DNA from: Amaurobius ferox
Taxonomy: Eukaryota > Arthropoda > Arachnida > Araneae > Amaurobiidae
DNA: 64,000 bases
NCBI GenBank assembly: GCA_951213105.1
Contig: OX578142.1
Coordinates: 124,015,731-124,079,730, forward strand
Reading direction: 5' to 3'
Of this stretch, positions 48,635-60,186 are shown piece by piece. The notes beneath the pieces are model-generated. The model was not told the DNA's origin and did not search any database. It saw nothing but the letters and a program-made list of their open reading frames with translations. Both the position numbers and the translations under genes were made by a program. The number at the start of each line of letters is the position of its first letter. Within the stretch, counting starts at the first letter, position 1.

Positions 48635-50855
48635 CTAGCAGCATACCCGTTCTTCGTACGGAGTATATAATATAAAGAAACTTATAATTCGCAATCATGT
48701 GCAAATTCTGTTAAAATATTAAATTTATTGCTCATAAAGAGAAGTTTAAGAATATCTGTTCTCACTATGCAAAATTTTCTTCACGGGCAGATCTGAAGAA
48801 TAAAACATTCTGGACCCTTTTATAAGCAAATTTACAAAAAAAAAGGAATTGAATCATTATATGCAACCCCGTACTACTTATATTGTCGTAGATTAGAAAA
48901 TATGCCAGTGTGTTAATAGAAGATTACCCGTATTACAATATGAGTCTCAAAAATATTTGCCAAAATAAAGGAGATGACGTAATAAATTGAAAATATCAAT
49001 AATCCCAGTAATCTTTTACCAGAAGATCGTAATTGATTCCAATATATGCCAATATGTATCAAAATATATGCCAATATACCTGTACTACTTATATTCTCGT
49101 AGATTAGAAGATATAATGCATTTGTAGAAGATTACTCGTACAACGTACTATATATGAGTTTCAACAATTTTCGTCATAATAAAACAATGTCATAATAAAT
49201 TGAAAATATCAATAATCCCTGAATCAAAAGTCCCCGAAAATATCAATAATAATAATGTTTAAACCTGAAGACCGTAATTGATATTATCTAGTCAAAAATG
49301 CAATGTCAATGAAATTTATTTTATATACATATCTTTATTATTCAAATCGGAAAAGATTTAATATAAAATCGTATGCCGCATAACACATTGGAGCCGTTGC
49401 TAAGTGACATGATATCATTTGCTTCAAATAAATTGATGGGAATCATATCATCTGAATAATGCGACCTCCATGAAAGATTTGGCGACATTTTAGTCAATTT
49501 TGCGATAACTTAAAAAATCCCCAAATTTATCGCCAAGTGGGACTGTAGAACAGATAGTCCCATTTTGCGACAAATTGACGAAACATCATCACAATACTAT
49601 CCCCTAACAAAACACAAATATTTTCATTTATTAAGCGCGATTTTATCAATTCTATGATATTTTTATAGACTCACAAATATTTTTATCAATTTGGTGATAT
49701 TAAAAAAATTCGTTAAATGTGTTACTAAGTAGGATGGATGGACTGTCCGACAAATGCTACCGAAACATCATTTCAGTACTCTATTCTAAAAAAAACAAAT
49801 CATTGATTTGCGTCATTTTTATAAATTTGGAAACATTTCCTCTAATTTGGTAGAGTTTAAGAAAAGTTACCAAGTTATTTAGAGATATTCCGCTAAACGC
49901 GTAGCTCTAAATTTGCAGATCTGAAGAATAAAATATTCTGATCCCGTTTGTATATACTAAATGTAAACACTAAAATTGTATTATAAGATACAGCCGTTCT
50001 ACTCTATTTCTGCTTCAACAATCGGCTAAATGAATTTATTGGGTAAACACAATATATGAGTTTATTAGCTAAACACAATATATGAGCTGGAAACCTCTTT
50101 GCTAAAATAAATGAAAATGATGTACGCAGTTCGCAATTTATATAATTAAAAGAACAACCAAACCTTTTATTTAAAAATATATTTTTACATCCATTTATTA
50201 ATTATTCAAATAGAAAAAATAATAATAAATATTAACAGCACATTTAATTTCATTCCGTTGCCGAGCAACATGATATAAGATAGAATCTTCCTCATAAAAT
50301 GCGAAATTAAATAGCCATTTTAATTTCTTTATACATTTCATCGTTGAGCAAAAGCTTGTGAGAGATGAACCATGGAGGTAGATTTTTCCATTTAAATTCA
50401 TGTTTCAAACAATTCGTGTTTTCCGATAGTGACGAATTAATTAAAAAATCCTGCACCAAACTCGTAAATAAAGTTTTATTTCATTTCGCCGTTTTAAACA
50501 AACGATTTTCATCCTTTCCGTTTGAATAAACCAGGGAGTTGGAGAGTATAACTCATAGGAAAAAGTTCCGTTTTTCATTAATATATCGACAACCCCTGGT
50601 CTTAGAAACTCGAATCTTGGACTAAATTTATGGGGGGCTATTTCAAGGTTATCCACAAAATTTCATTAAATTCGGTTCAGCCGTTTTTCCGTGATGATGC
50701 GACAAACGAAAATTTCGTTTTTTACCAATATCTCGAGAACCACTGGTCGTAGAAACTCAAAACACAGACTAAATTTTAAGTGGGGCTATTTCTAGGCTGC
50801 CCACCAAATTTCATCAAATTCGGTTCAGCCGTTCTCCCGTGATGATGGGACAAGC

Positions 50856-50890
<35 letters not shown>

Positions 50891-50912
50891 TTTTCAATTT
50901 TATTTATATAGA
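48635..50912 (-). mobile_element. Non-autonomous Helitron H2 (2.28 kb), tandem to H1
   Basis: Same termini as H1. Its 3' CTAG (48635) is immediately followed on the minus strand by the TC of H1 with no base between. It carries the internal hairpin at 49525-49574, the (GACA)n run near 50853-50890 and the two subterminal repeats. No coding sequence. Confidence 0.88.
49525..49574. repeat. Internal hairpin of Helitron H2
   Basis: ATTTATCGCCAAGTGGGACT faces AGTCCCATTTTGCGACAAAT across a short loop. Homologous hairpins lie in H3, H4, H5 and H6. Confidence 0.8.
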
Positions 50913-53294
50913 CTAGCAGCATACCCGTTCTTCGTACGGAGTATATAATATAAATAAACTTAAATTTCACAATCATGTGCAATCATTCCTATAGTATACT
51001 AAATGACATGTTTAATCAAAATATTCTGTTAAAATATTTAATACAATGCTCCTAAAAAGAAACCTAAAGATCTCTGTTCTCACTATACAAAATTATCTTC
51101 ACGGGTAGATCTGAAGAATAAAATATCCTGGCCTTTTTTGTAAGCAAATTTAAAAAAAGTATGGAATTGAATCAATATATGCAAAATAATAGCGTATTGT
51201 ATGGGACCCGTACTACTTATATACGCGAATATTAGAAGATATAACCTGTATTAGTAGTTAACATATATGAAGTGAAAATATCATTAAATCCGTAATCTTT
51301 AAACCAGTAGGCAGTAATTAATTCCAATATGTGCCCAAATGAAAGTGCTAAAATTATATGGGAAGATAAACCCGTACTACTTATAATGTCATAGATTAGA
51401 AGATATGTCCTAGTGTTAGTAAAAGATTACACGTATTATATTATTTAGTTTGAAAAATTTTTGCCAATATATAACAGATTACTCAATAAATTTAAAATAT
51501 CAATAATCCCCGTAATCTTCATACCGGAAGGCTTGATTCCAATATATGCCAATATACATGTACTACTTATATTCTCTTACATTAAAAGATATACCAGTGC
51601 ATTTGTAGAAGATTACTCGTACAACGTACAATATATGAGTTTCAACAATTTTTGCCGCAATAAAACAATGCCATAAGAAATTGAAAATATCAATAATCTC
51701 TGAATCAATAATCCCGAAAACATCAATAATAATAATGTTTAAACATGAAGATCGTAATTGATAGTATCCAGTCAAAAATACGATGGCAATGAAATTTATT
51801 TTATATACATATCTTCATAATTAAAATCGGAAAAGATTTAATAAAAATCTTCTTCCTCATAAACACATTAAATTTAAATCCGTTGTTAAGCGACATGTTA
51901 TGATTTGCTTCAAATAAATTGGTGGTCAAAATATCGTCTGAATATCTCTAAAATCGCCAAATTTATCGCCAATGGGACTGTAGAACTGACAGTCCCACTT
52001 GGCGATAAATTGACGAACCATCATCAAAATATTATCCCCTAAAAAACACAATTTCGTTTATTTAGGGCAATTTATCAATTTCAAAATATTTTTATGGATT
52101 TATAAATATTTTTATCAATTTGGTGACATTTTAAAAATTCGCTAAATGGGTTACTAAGTAGGGCGGTTGGACTGACAGACAAATGCTAACGAAACACCAT
52201 TTCAGTACTTTCTTTTAACAAAACAAAATAAAATTCATTGATTTACGTCATTTTTATCAATTTGGGGACATTTCAATCAATTTGGCAACTTTTAAGAAAT
52301 TTGCCAAGTTAGCGTTATCCAGCCAAATTCGTAGCTCTAAATTCGCAGATCTGAAAAAAATATCGCGATCCAGTTTGTATATACTAAATGAAAACACTAA
52401 AATATTATTAGGAGATATACCCATTCTACTCTTTCTGTTTAAACAATTGGATAAATGAATTTATTGGGTAAGCAGAATATGAATTTATTAGCTAAACACA
52501 ATATATAAGCTTAAACCTCTTTGCTAAAATACATGAAAGTGATGTATGCAGTTCGCAATTAATATAATTAAAAAAAATCAATCCGTTCATTTACAAGATA
52601 TATTTTAATATCCATTTATTTATTATTCAAATCGAAAAAATAATAATAATCATTAACAAACACATTTAATTCCATTACTTTGCTGAGCAACATGATATAA
52701 GATAGAATCTTCCTCATAAAATGCGAAATTAAATAACCATTTTAATTTCTTCATACTTCTAATCGTTGAGTAAAAACTTCTGAAATATAAAACATGGAGG
52801 TAGATTTTTCCATTTAAATTCATGTTTCAAACAATTCATGCTTTCAGATAGTGACTATTTAATGCAAAAATCCTGCATCAAACTCAAAAATAAAGTTTTA
52901 ATTCCCCTATGACGTTTTAAACAAACGATTTTATCCTTTCCGTTTGCATAAACCACGGAGTTGGAGAGTAGAACTCCTATAAAAAAAGTTACGTTTTTCA
53001 TTAATATCTCGACAACCCCTGGTCTTAGAAACTCGAAACTTGGGCAAAATTTATGGGGGGCTATTTCAAGGCCACCCACAAAATTTCATTAAATTTGGTT
53101 CAGCGGTTCTCTCGTGATGATGAGACAAACGAAAGTTTCGTTTTTTACTAATATCTCGAGAACCACTTGTCGTAGAAATTCCAACTATAGACTAAATTTT
53201 AAGTGGGACTATTTCTAGGCTACCCACAAAATTTCATCAAATTCGGTTCAGCCGTTCTCCCGTGATGATGGGACAAACAGACAGACAGACAGAC

Positions 53295-53329
<35 letters not shown>

Positions 53330-53351
53330 TTTTCAATTTTATTTATATAGA
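50913..53351 (-). mobile_element. Non-autonomous Helitron H3 (2.44 kb), tandem to H2
   Basis: 3' CTAG at 50913 abuts the 5' TC of H2; 5' end TCTATATAAATAAAATTG at 53351 with a long (GACA)n run at 53276-53328. It has the best-paired internal hairpin (51961-52010). No coding sequence. Confidence 0.88.
51961..52010. repeat. Internal hairpin of Helitron H3, 22-bp stem and 7-nt loop
   Basis: The arms ATTTATCGCCAATGGGACTG (plus T) and ACAGTCCCACTTGGCGATAA (plus AT) pair fully except for one bulged base, with loop AGAACTG. It looks like a small-RNA-type stem or a structural element of the transposon. Confidence 0.88.
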
Positions 53352-53914
53352 CTAGCAGCATACCCGTTCTTCGTACGGAGTATTTAATATAAAGAAACTT
53401 GAAATTCATAATCATGCCCAAATTCTTATAGTATACTAAATGACATGTTTAATCAAAATATTCTGTTAAAATATTTAATATAATGCTCCTAAAAAGAAGT
53501 TTAAGAATCTCTGTTCTCGCTATATAAAATTATCTTCATGGACATATCTGAAGAATAAAACATCTTGGACCCCTTATGTAAGCAAATATAAAAAAAAATA
53601 TCGAATTGAATCAATATATGCAAAATAAAAGCGTTAAAATTGTATGGGACCCGTACTAATTATATACGCGAATATTAGAAAATATAACCTGTATTAGTAG
53701 ATTACATGTATAAATTGAAAATACCAATAAAGCCGTAATCTTTAAATCTGAAGACAGTCATTTATTCCAATATATGTCAAAATTAAAGTGCTAAAACTAT
53801 ATGGGAAGATATACACGTACTACTTATAATGTCCGATTATTAGTAGAAGATTACCCGTTTTGCAATATGAGTCACAAATGTTTTTTGGTAAAATACAACA
53901 GACGACGTAATAAA
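53352..53914 (-). mobile_element. Helitron H4, 3' part (split by H5)
   Basis: It begins on the plus strand with CTAGCAGCATACCCG and runs to ACGTAATAAA, where H5 starts. The other part is 57335-60186. Joining the two parts gives ACGTAATAAATTGAATAT, exactly the uninterrupted sequence seen inside H5 (around 56765-56790). H4 is thus one 3415-bp element that received another copy of its own subfamily. Confidence 0.9.
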
Positions 53915-53936
53915 TCTATATAAATAAAAATGAAAA

Positions 53937-53994
<58 letters not shown>

Positions 53995-55359
53995 ACACCA
54001 TCACGGGAGAACGGCTGAACCGAATTTGATGAAATTTTGTGGGTAGCCCAGAAATAGCCCCACTTAAAATTATATCCGTGTTTTGAGTTTCTACGACCAG
54101 TGGTTCTCGAGATATTAGTAAAAAACGAAATTTTCGTTTGTCTCATCATCACGGAAAAACGGCTGAACCGAATTGAATGAAATTTGGTGAATAGCCTTGA
54201 AATATCCCCCCATAAATTTTGTCCAAGTTTCGTGTTTCTAAGACCTGGGGTTGTCGAGATATTAATGAAAAACGGAACTTTTACCTTGGAGTTCTACTCC
54301 CTAACTCCGTGGTTTATCCAAACGAAAAGCTTGAAAATCGTTTGAAAGTGAATTAAAATGTAATCTCTGAGTTTGATGGGAGATTTTTTGCGTTAATTAG
54401 TCACTTTCTGAAAACATGAATTGTTTGAAACATGATTTAAAGGTGAAATCTATCTCCATGGTTCATGGTTTATTTAAAACAAGCTTTTACGGAACAATGA
54501 GAAGTATAGAGAAATCAAAATCGTTATTTAATTTCGCAGTTTATGTTATAAGACATGACATATTTAACATGTTATAAGATTCTATCTTATATCATGTTAC
54601 TCAGAAACGCAATTAAATTAAATCTGTCTGCTAATTTTAATAATTATTTTTTCGATTTGAATAATAAATAAATGGATATAAAAATATATTTTAGAAAAGA
54701 ACGATTTGATTTTTCTTATAGCATTTTTGACTGGATAATATCAATTACGGTCTTCAGGTTTAAAAATTATTATTATTTATATTTTCGGGGATTATTGATT
54801 CAAGGATTATTGATATTTTCAAGTTATTTTGCAATTATTTTATTATGACAAAAATTGTTTAAACTCATATATTGTATGTTGTACGAATCTTCTACAAATA
54901 CACGTGTATATCTTTTAATCTACGAGAATATAAGTAGTACAGGTATATTGACATATGTTTTGATATATATTGGCATATATTGGAATCAATTACGACCTTC
55001 TGGTATAAAGAGTACGGATATTATTGATGTTTTCAATTTATTACGTCATCTCTTTTATTTTGGCAAATATTTTTGAGACGCATATTGTAATACGGGTAAT
55101 CTTCTACTAACACATTGGCATATTTTCTGATCTGCGACAATATAATTAGTACGGGGTTGCATATATTCATTCAATTCCTATTTTTTCTTCTGTAAATTTG
55201 CTTACAAAAGGGGGCAGGATGTTTTATTCTTCAGATCTGATCGTGAAGATAATTTTGCATAGTGAGAACATATATTCTTAAACTTCTCTTTAGGAGCAAT
55301 AAATTTAATATTTTAACAGAATTTGCACATGATTGCGAACTTTAAGTTTCTTTAAATTG

Positions 55360-55395
55360 TACACTCCGTACGAATATGGTGTGCTGTTAGTGGTT
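55360..55395 (+). mobile_element. Fossil internal Helitron 3' terminus in H5
   Basis: CACTCCGTACGAATATGGTGTGCTGTTAG resembles the functional end ACTCCGTACGAAGAACGGGT ATGCTGCTAG, but CTAG has become TTAG and the hairpin is weakened. The part upstream of it matches H1; the part downstream matches H3. The counterpart in H4 is at 58733-58770. In H6 the TTAG end and adjacent bases are deleted (junction near 62084). Confidence 0.8.
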
Positions 55396-56172
55396 AATAA
55401 ATTTTAACATTTTAGGAGGATATATCATGTTGCTCGGCATCGCAATTAAATTAAATGTGTTTGTTAATGTTTTTATTATTTTTTTTCGATTTAAATAATA
55501 AATAAATGGATATAAAAGTATATCTTATGAATGGACGGTTTGATTTTTCTTTTAATTATATTAATTGCTGACTGCGTACATCAATTTCATTTATTTTGGC
55601 AAAGAGTTTTCAAGCTTATATCGTATTTAGCTACTAAACTCATATATTGTGTTTAGCCAATAAATTCATATAGCCGATTGTTGAAACAGAAAAAGAGTAG
55701 AGCGGGTGTATCTTCTAATACAATTGTAGTGTTTTCATTTAGTATATTGAAACGGGATAAGAATGTTTCATTCAGATCTGCAAATTCAAAGCTACGAATT
55801 TGGAGGGATATCGCTAATTTGACAACTTTTCTTAAACTTTGCCAAATTGACGGAAATGTCGCAAAATTGATATAAACGACACACAAACAGCTGCCATAAA
55901 CCTTCGGGTTGGTCGTGTGGCTTGGGTCTTCTACATATCAATGAATTTTTTTTTTTTTTGTTAGAAGAGAGTACTGAAATGATGTTTGGTTAGCATTTAT
56001 CTGTCAGACCAACCATCCTACTTAGTAATACATTTAGCGAATTTTTAAAATGTCACCAAATTGATAAAAATGTTTTCAAATCTATAAAAATATCTTGAAA
56101 TTGATAAAATTGCGCTACATAAATGATATTAATTGTTTTTTGTTAGGGGATAGTATTGTGATGATATTTCGT

Positions 56173-56225
56173 CAATTTGTCGCAAAGTGGAATTGTCAGT
56201 TCTACAGTCCCACTTGGCGATAAAT
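56173..56225. repeat. Internal hairpin of Helitron H5
   Basis: Reverse-oriented counterpart of 51961-52010, with several mismatches in one arm. Confidence 0.75.
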
Positions 56226-57884
56226 TTGGCTATTTTTTAAAATGTCGCTAATTTGACGAAACTGTCGCCAAATGTTCCATAGAAATATAACTATTTAGAC
56301 GATATTTTTTTCTACCAATTTATTTGAAGCAAATGATATCATGTCGCTTAGCAACGGATTTAAATCCAATGTGTTTATGCGGCAGGCGATTTTTATTAAA
56401 TTCTTTCCGATTTGAATAATGAAGATATGTATATAAAATAAATTTCATTGCCATTTCATTTTCGACTGGATAATATCAATTATACTCTTCAGGTTTAAAC
56501 ATTATTATTATTGATATTTTCCGGAATTATTGATTCAGGGATTATTGATATTTTTAAGTTATTACGCCATTGTTTTATTGCGGCAAAAATTGCTGACACA
56601 CGCATATTGTACGTTGTACGAGTAATCTTCTAGGAATGCACGGGTATATCTTCTAACCTACGAGAATATAAGTAGTACAGGTATATTGGCATATATTTTG
56701 ACATATATTGGCATATATATTGGAATCAAGTACAGTCTTCTGGTATGAAGATTAAGGGGATTAATTATATATTCAATTTATTACGTCGTCTGTTGTATTT
56801 TACCAAAAAACATTTGTGACTCATATTGCAAAACGGGTAATCTTCTACTAATAATCGGACATTATAAGTAGTACGTGTATATCTTCCCATATAATTTTAG
56901 CACTTTAATTTTGACATACGGAATAAATGACTGTCTTCAGATTTAAAGATTACGGGTTTATTGGTATTTTCAATTTATACATGTAATCTACTAATACAGG
57001 TTATATTTTCTAATATTCGCGTATATAATTAGTACGGGTCCCATACAATTTTAACGTTTTTATTTTGCATATATTGATTCAATTCCATATTTTTTTTTTA
57101 TATTTGCTTACATAAGGGGTCCAAGATGTTTTATTCTTCAGATATGTCCATGAAGATAATTTTATATAGCGAGAACAGAGATTCTTAAACTTCTTTTTAG
57201 GAGCATTATATTAAATATTTTAACAGAATATTTTGATTAAACATGTCATTTAGTATACTATAAGAATTTGGGCATGATTATGAATTTCAAGTTTCTTTAT
57301 ATTTACTCCGTACGAAGAACGGGTATGCTGCTAGTTGAATATATAATTAATCCCCTTAATCTTCATACCAGAAGACTGTACTTGATTCCAATATATATGC
57401 CAATATATGTCAAAATATATGCCAATATACCTGTACTACTTATATTCTCGTAGGTTAGAAGATATACCCGTGCATTCCTAGAAGATTACTCGTACAACGT
57501 ACAATATGCGTGTGTCAGTTTTTTTTGCCGCAATAAAACAATGGCGTAATAACTTAAAAATATCAATAATCCCTGAATCAATAATTCCGGAAAATAGCAA
57601 TAATAATAATGTTTAAACCTGAAGAGTATAATTGATATTATCCAGTCCAAAATGAAATGGCAATGAAATTTATTTTATATACATATCTTCATTATTCAAA
57701 TCGGGAAGGATTTAATAAAAATCGTCTGCCGCATAAACACATTGGATTTAAATCCGTTGCTAAGCGACATGATATCATTTGCTTCAAATAAATTGGTAGA
57801 AAAAATATCGTCTAAATAGTTATATTTCTATGGAACATTTGGCGACAGTTTCGTCAAATTAGCGACATTTTAAAAAATCGCCAA

Positions 57885-57935
57885 ATTTATCGCCAAGTGG
57901 GACTGTAGAACTGACAGTTCCACTTTGCGACAAAT
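57885..57935. repeat. Internal hairpin of Helitron H4
   Basis: ATTTATCGCCAAGTGGGACT against AGTTCCACTTTGCGACAAAT; a few mismatches. The H6 counterpart is at 61297-61347. Confidence 0.75.
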
Positions 57936-58172
57936 TGACGAAATATCATCACAATACTATCCCCTAACAAAACACAATTAATATCATTTATGTAGCGCAA
58001 TTTTATCAATTTCAAGATATTTTTATAGATTTGAAAACATTTTTATCAATTTGGTGACATTTTAAAAATTTGCTAAATGTATTACTAAGTAGGATGGTTG
58101 GTCTGACAGATAAATGCTAACCAAACATCATTTCAGTACTCTCTTCTAACAAAACAAAAAAAATTTCATTGA

Positions 58173-58230
58173 TATGTAGAAGACCCAAGCCACACGACCA
58201 ACCCGAAGGTTTATGGCAGCTGTTTGTGTG
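58173..58230 (-). repeat. 58-bp GC-richer insertion shared by H4, H5 and H6
   Basis: H3 reads CATTGATTTACGTCATTT at the corresponding place. H4 has the extra segment containing GACCCAAGCCACACGACCAA there. On the minus strand it contains GGTTGGTCGTGTGGCTTGGG TCTTC, which resembles the family S SINE tail GGTCGGACGGTCTGGGTCTT C. Counterparts lie at about 55885-55942 (H5) and 61590-61644 (H6). It may be a captured retroposon end. Confidence 0.5.
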
Positions 58231-60126
58231 TCGTTTATATCAATTTGGCGACATTTCCGTCAATTTGGCAAAGTTTAAGAAAAGTTGTCAAATTAGCGAT
58301 ATCCCTCCAAATTCGTAGCTTTGAATTTGCAGATCTGAATGAAACTTTCTTATCCCGTTTCAATATACTAAATGAAAACACTACAATTGTATTAGAAGAT
58401 ATACCCGCTCTACTCTTTTTCTGTTTCAACAATCGGCTATATGAATTTATTGGCTAAACACAATATATGAGTTTAGTAGCTAAATACGATATAAGCTTGA
58501 AAACTCTTTGCCAAAATAAATGAAATTGATGTACGCAGTCAGCAATTAATATAATTAAAAGAAAAATCAAACCGTCCATTCATAAGATATAATTTTATAT
58601 CCATTTATCCATTTATTTATTATTTAAATCGAAAAAAAAATAATAAAAACATTAACAAACACATTTAATTTAATTGCGATGCCGAGCAACATGATATATC
58701 CTCCTAAAATGTTAAAATTTATTAACCACTAACAGCACACCCGTTATTCATACGGAGTGTATAATTTAAAGAAACTTAAAGTTCGCAATCATGTGCAAAT
58801 TCTGTTAAAATATTAAATTTATTGCTCCTAAAGAGAAGTTTAAGAATATATGTTCTCACTATGCAAAATTATCTTCACGATCAGATCTGAAGAATAAAAC
58901 ATCCTGCCCCCTTTTGTAAGCAAATTTACAGAAGAAAAAATAGGAATTGAATGAATATATGCAACCCCGTACTAATTATATTGTCGCAGATCAGAAAATA
59001 TGCCAATGTGTTAGTAGAAGATTACCCGTATTACAATATGCGTCTCAAAAATATTTGCCAAAATAAAAGAGATGACGTAATAAATTGAAAACATCAATAA
59101 TATCCGTACTCTTTATACCAGAAGGTCGTAATTGATTCCAATATATGCCAATATATATCAAAACATATGTCAATATACCTGTACTACTTATATTCTCGTA
59201 GATTAAAAGATATACACGTGTATTTGTAGAAGATTCGTACAACATACAATATATGAGTTTAAACAATTTTTGTCATAATAAAATAATTGCATAATAACTT
59301 GAAAATATCAATAATCCTTGAATCAATAATCCCCGAAAATATAAATAATAATAATTTTTAAACCTAAAGACCGTAATTGATATTATCCAGTCAAAAATGC
59401 TATAAGAAAAATCAAATCGTTCTTTTCTAAAATATATTTTTATATCCATTTATTTATTATTCAAATCGAAAAAATTATTATTAAAATTAACAGACAGATT
59501 TAATTTAATTGCGTTTCTGAGTAACATGATATAAGATAGAATCTTATAACATGTTAAATATGTCATGTCTTATAACATAAACTGCGAAATTAAATAACGA
59601 TTTTGATTTCTCTATACTTCTCATTGTTCCGTAAGAGCTTGTTTTAAATAAACCATGAACCATGGAGATAGATTTCCCCTTTAAATCATGTTTCAAACAA
59701 TTCATGTTTTCAGAAAGTGACTAATTAACGCAAAAAATCTCCCATAAAACTCAGAGATTAAATTTTAATTCACTTTCAAACGATTTTCAAGCTTTTCGTT
59801 TGGATAAACCACGGAAGTAGGGAGTAGAACTCCTAGGAAAAAGTTCCGTTTTTCATTAATATCTCGACAACCCCAGGTCTTAGAAACTCGAAACTTGGAC
59901 AAAATTTATGCGGGGATATTTCAAGGCCATTCACCAAATTCCATTAAATTCGGTTCAGCCGTTTTTCCGTGATGATGAGACAAACGAAAATTTCGTTTTT
60001 TACTAATATCTCGAGAACCACTGGTCGTAGAAACTCAACACACGGATATAATTTTAAGTGGGGCTATTTCTGGGCTACCCACAAAATTTTATCAAATTCG
60101 GTTCAGCCGTTCTCCCGTGATGGTGT

Positions 60127-60164
<38 letters not shown>

Positions 60165-60186
60165 TTTTCATTTTTATTTATATAGA

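Larger units (their letters stand above)
53915..57334 (+). mobile_element. Helitron H5 (3.42 kb), inserted inside H4 in the opposite orientation
   Basis: It starts TCTATATAAATAAAAATG at 53915 and ends with the hairpin region CCGTACGAAGAACGG followed by GTATGCTGCTAG at 57334. It lies between host A (53914) and T (57335), with no duplication of the target. The host is H4, so empty and filled sites can be compared directly within this window. Because H5 and H4 share 2.85 kb in opposite orientation, the region reads as a large palindrome (53915-56776 against 57335-60186). No transposase; mobilised in trans. An internal fossil 3' terminus (55360-55395) shows that the element is composite. Confidence 0.92.
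57335..60186 (-). mobile_element. Helitron H4, 5' part
   Basis: Continues H4 from TTGAATATATAATTAAT to the 5' end ...TTTATTTATATAGA at 60186, which abuts the CTAG of H6 (60187). It contains the internal hairpin at 57885-57935, a GC-richer 58-bp insertion at 58173-58230, the fossil internal 3' end at 58733-58770, two subterminal repeats and the (GACA)n run. The segment 58736-60186 (1451 bp) corresponds to an H1-type element; the rest of H4 corresponds to an H3-type element lacking its 5' end. Confidence 0.9.

Noticed and set aside
55653..55886. Conserved 77-codon Helitron-encoded protein (also at 58224 and 61635, with antisense frames)
   Set aside because: The frames are conserved only because the three Helitron copies are nearly identical DNA. 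Composition is that of AT-rich non-coding sequence and there is no homologous frame in H2 or H3.
53915..60186. Large inversion or palindromic assembly error
   Set aside because: The edges fall exactly on TC and CTAG Helitron ends at an A|T site, and removal of H5 restores the H4 sequence. Insertion explains it fully.
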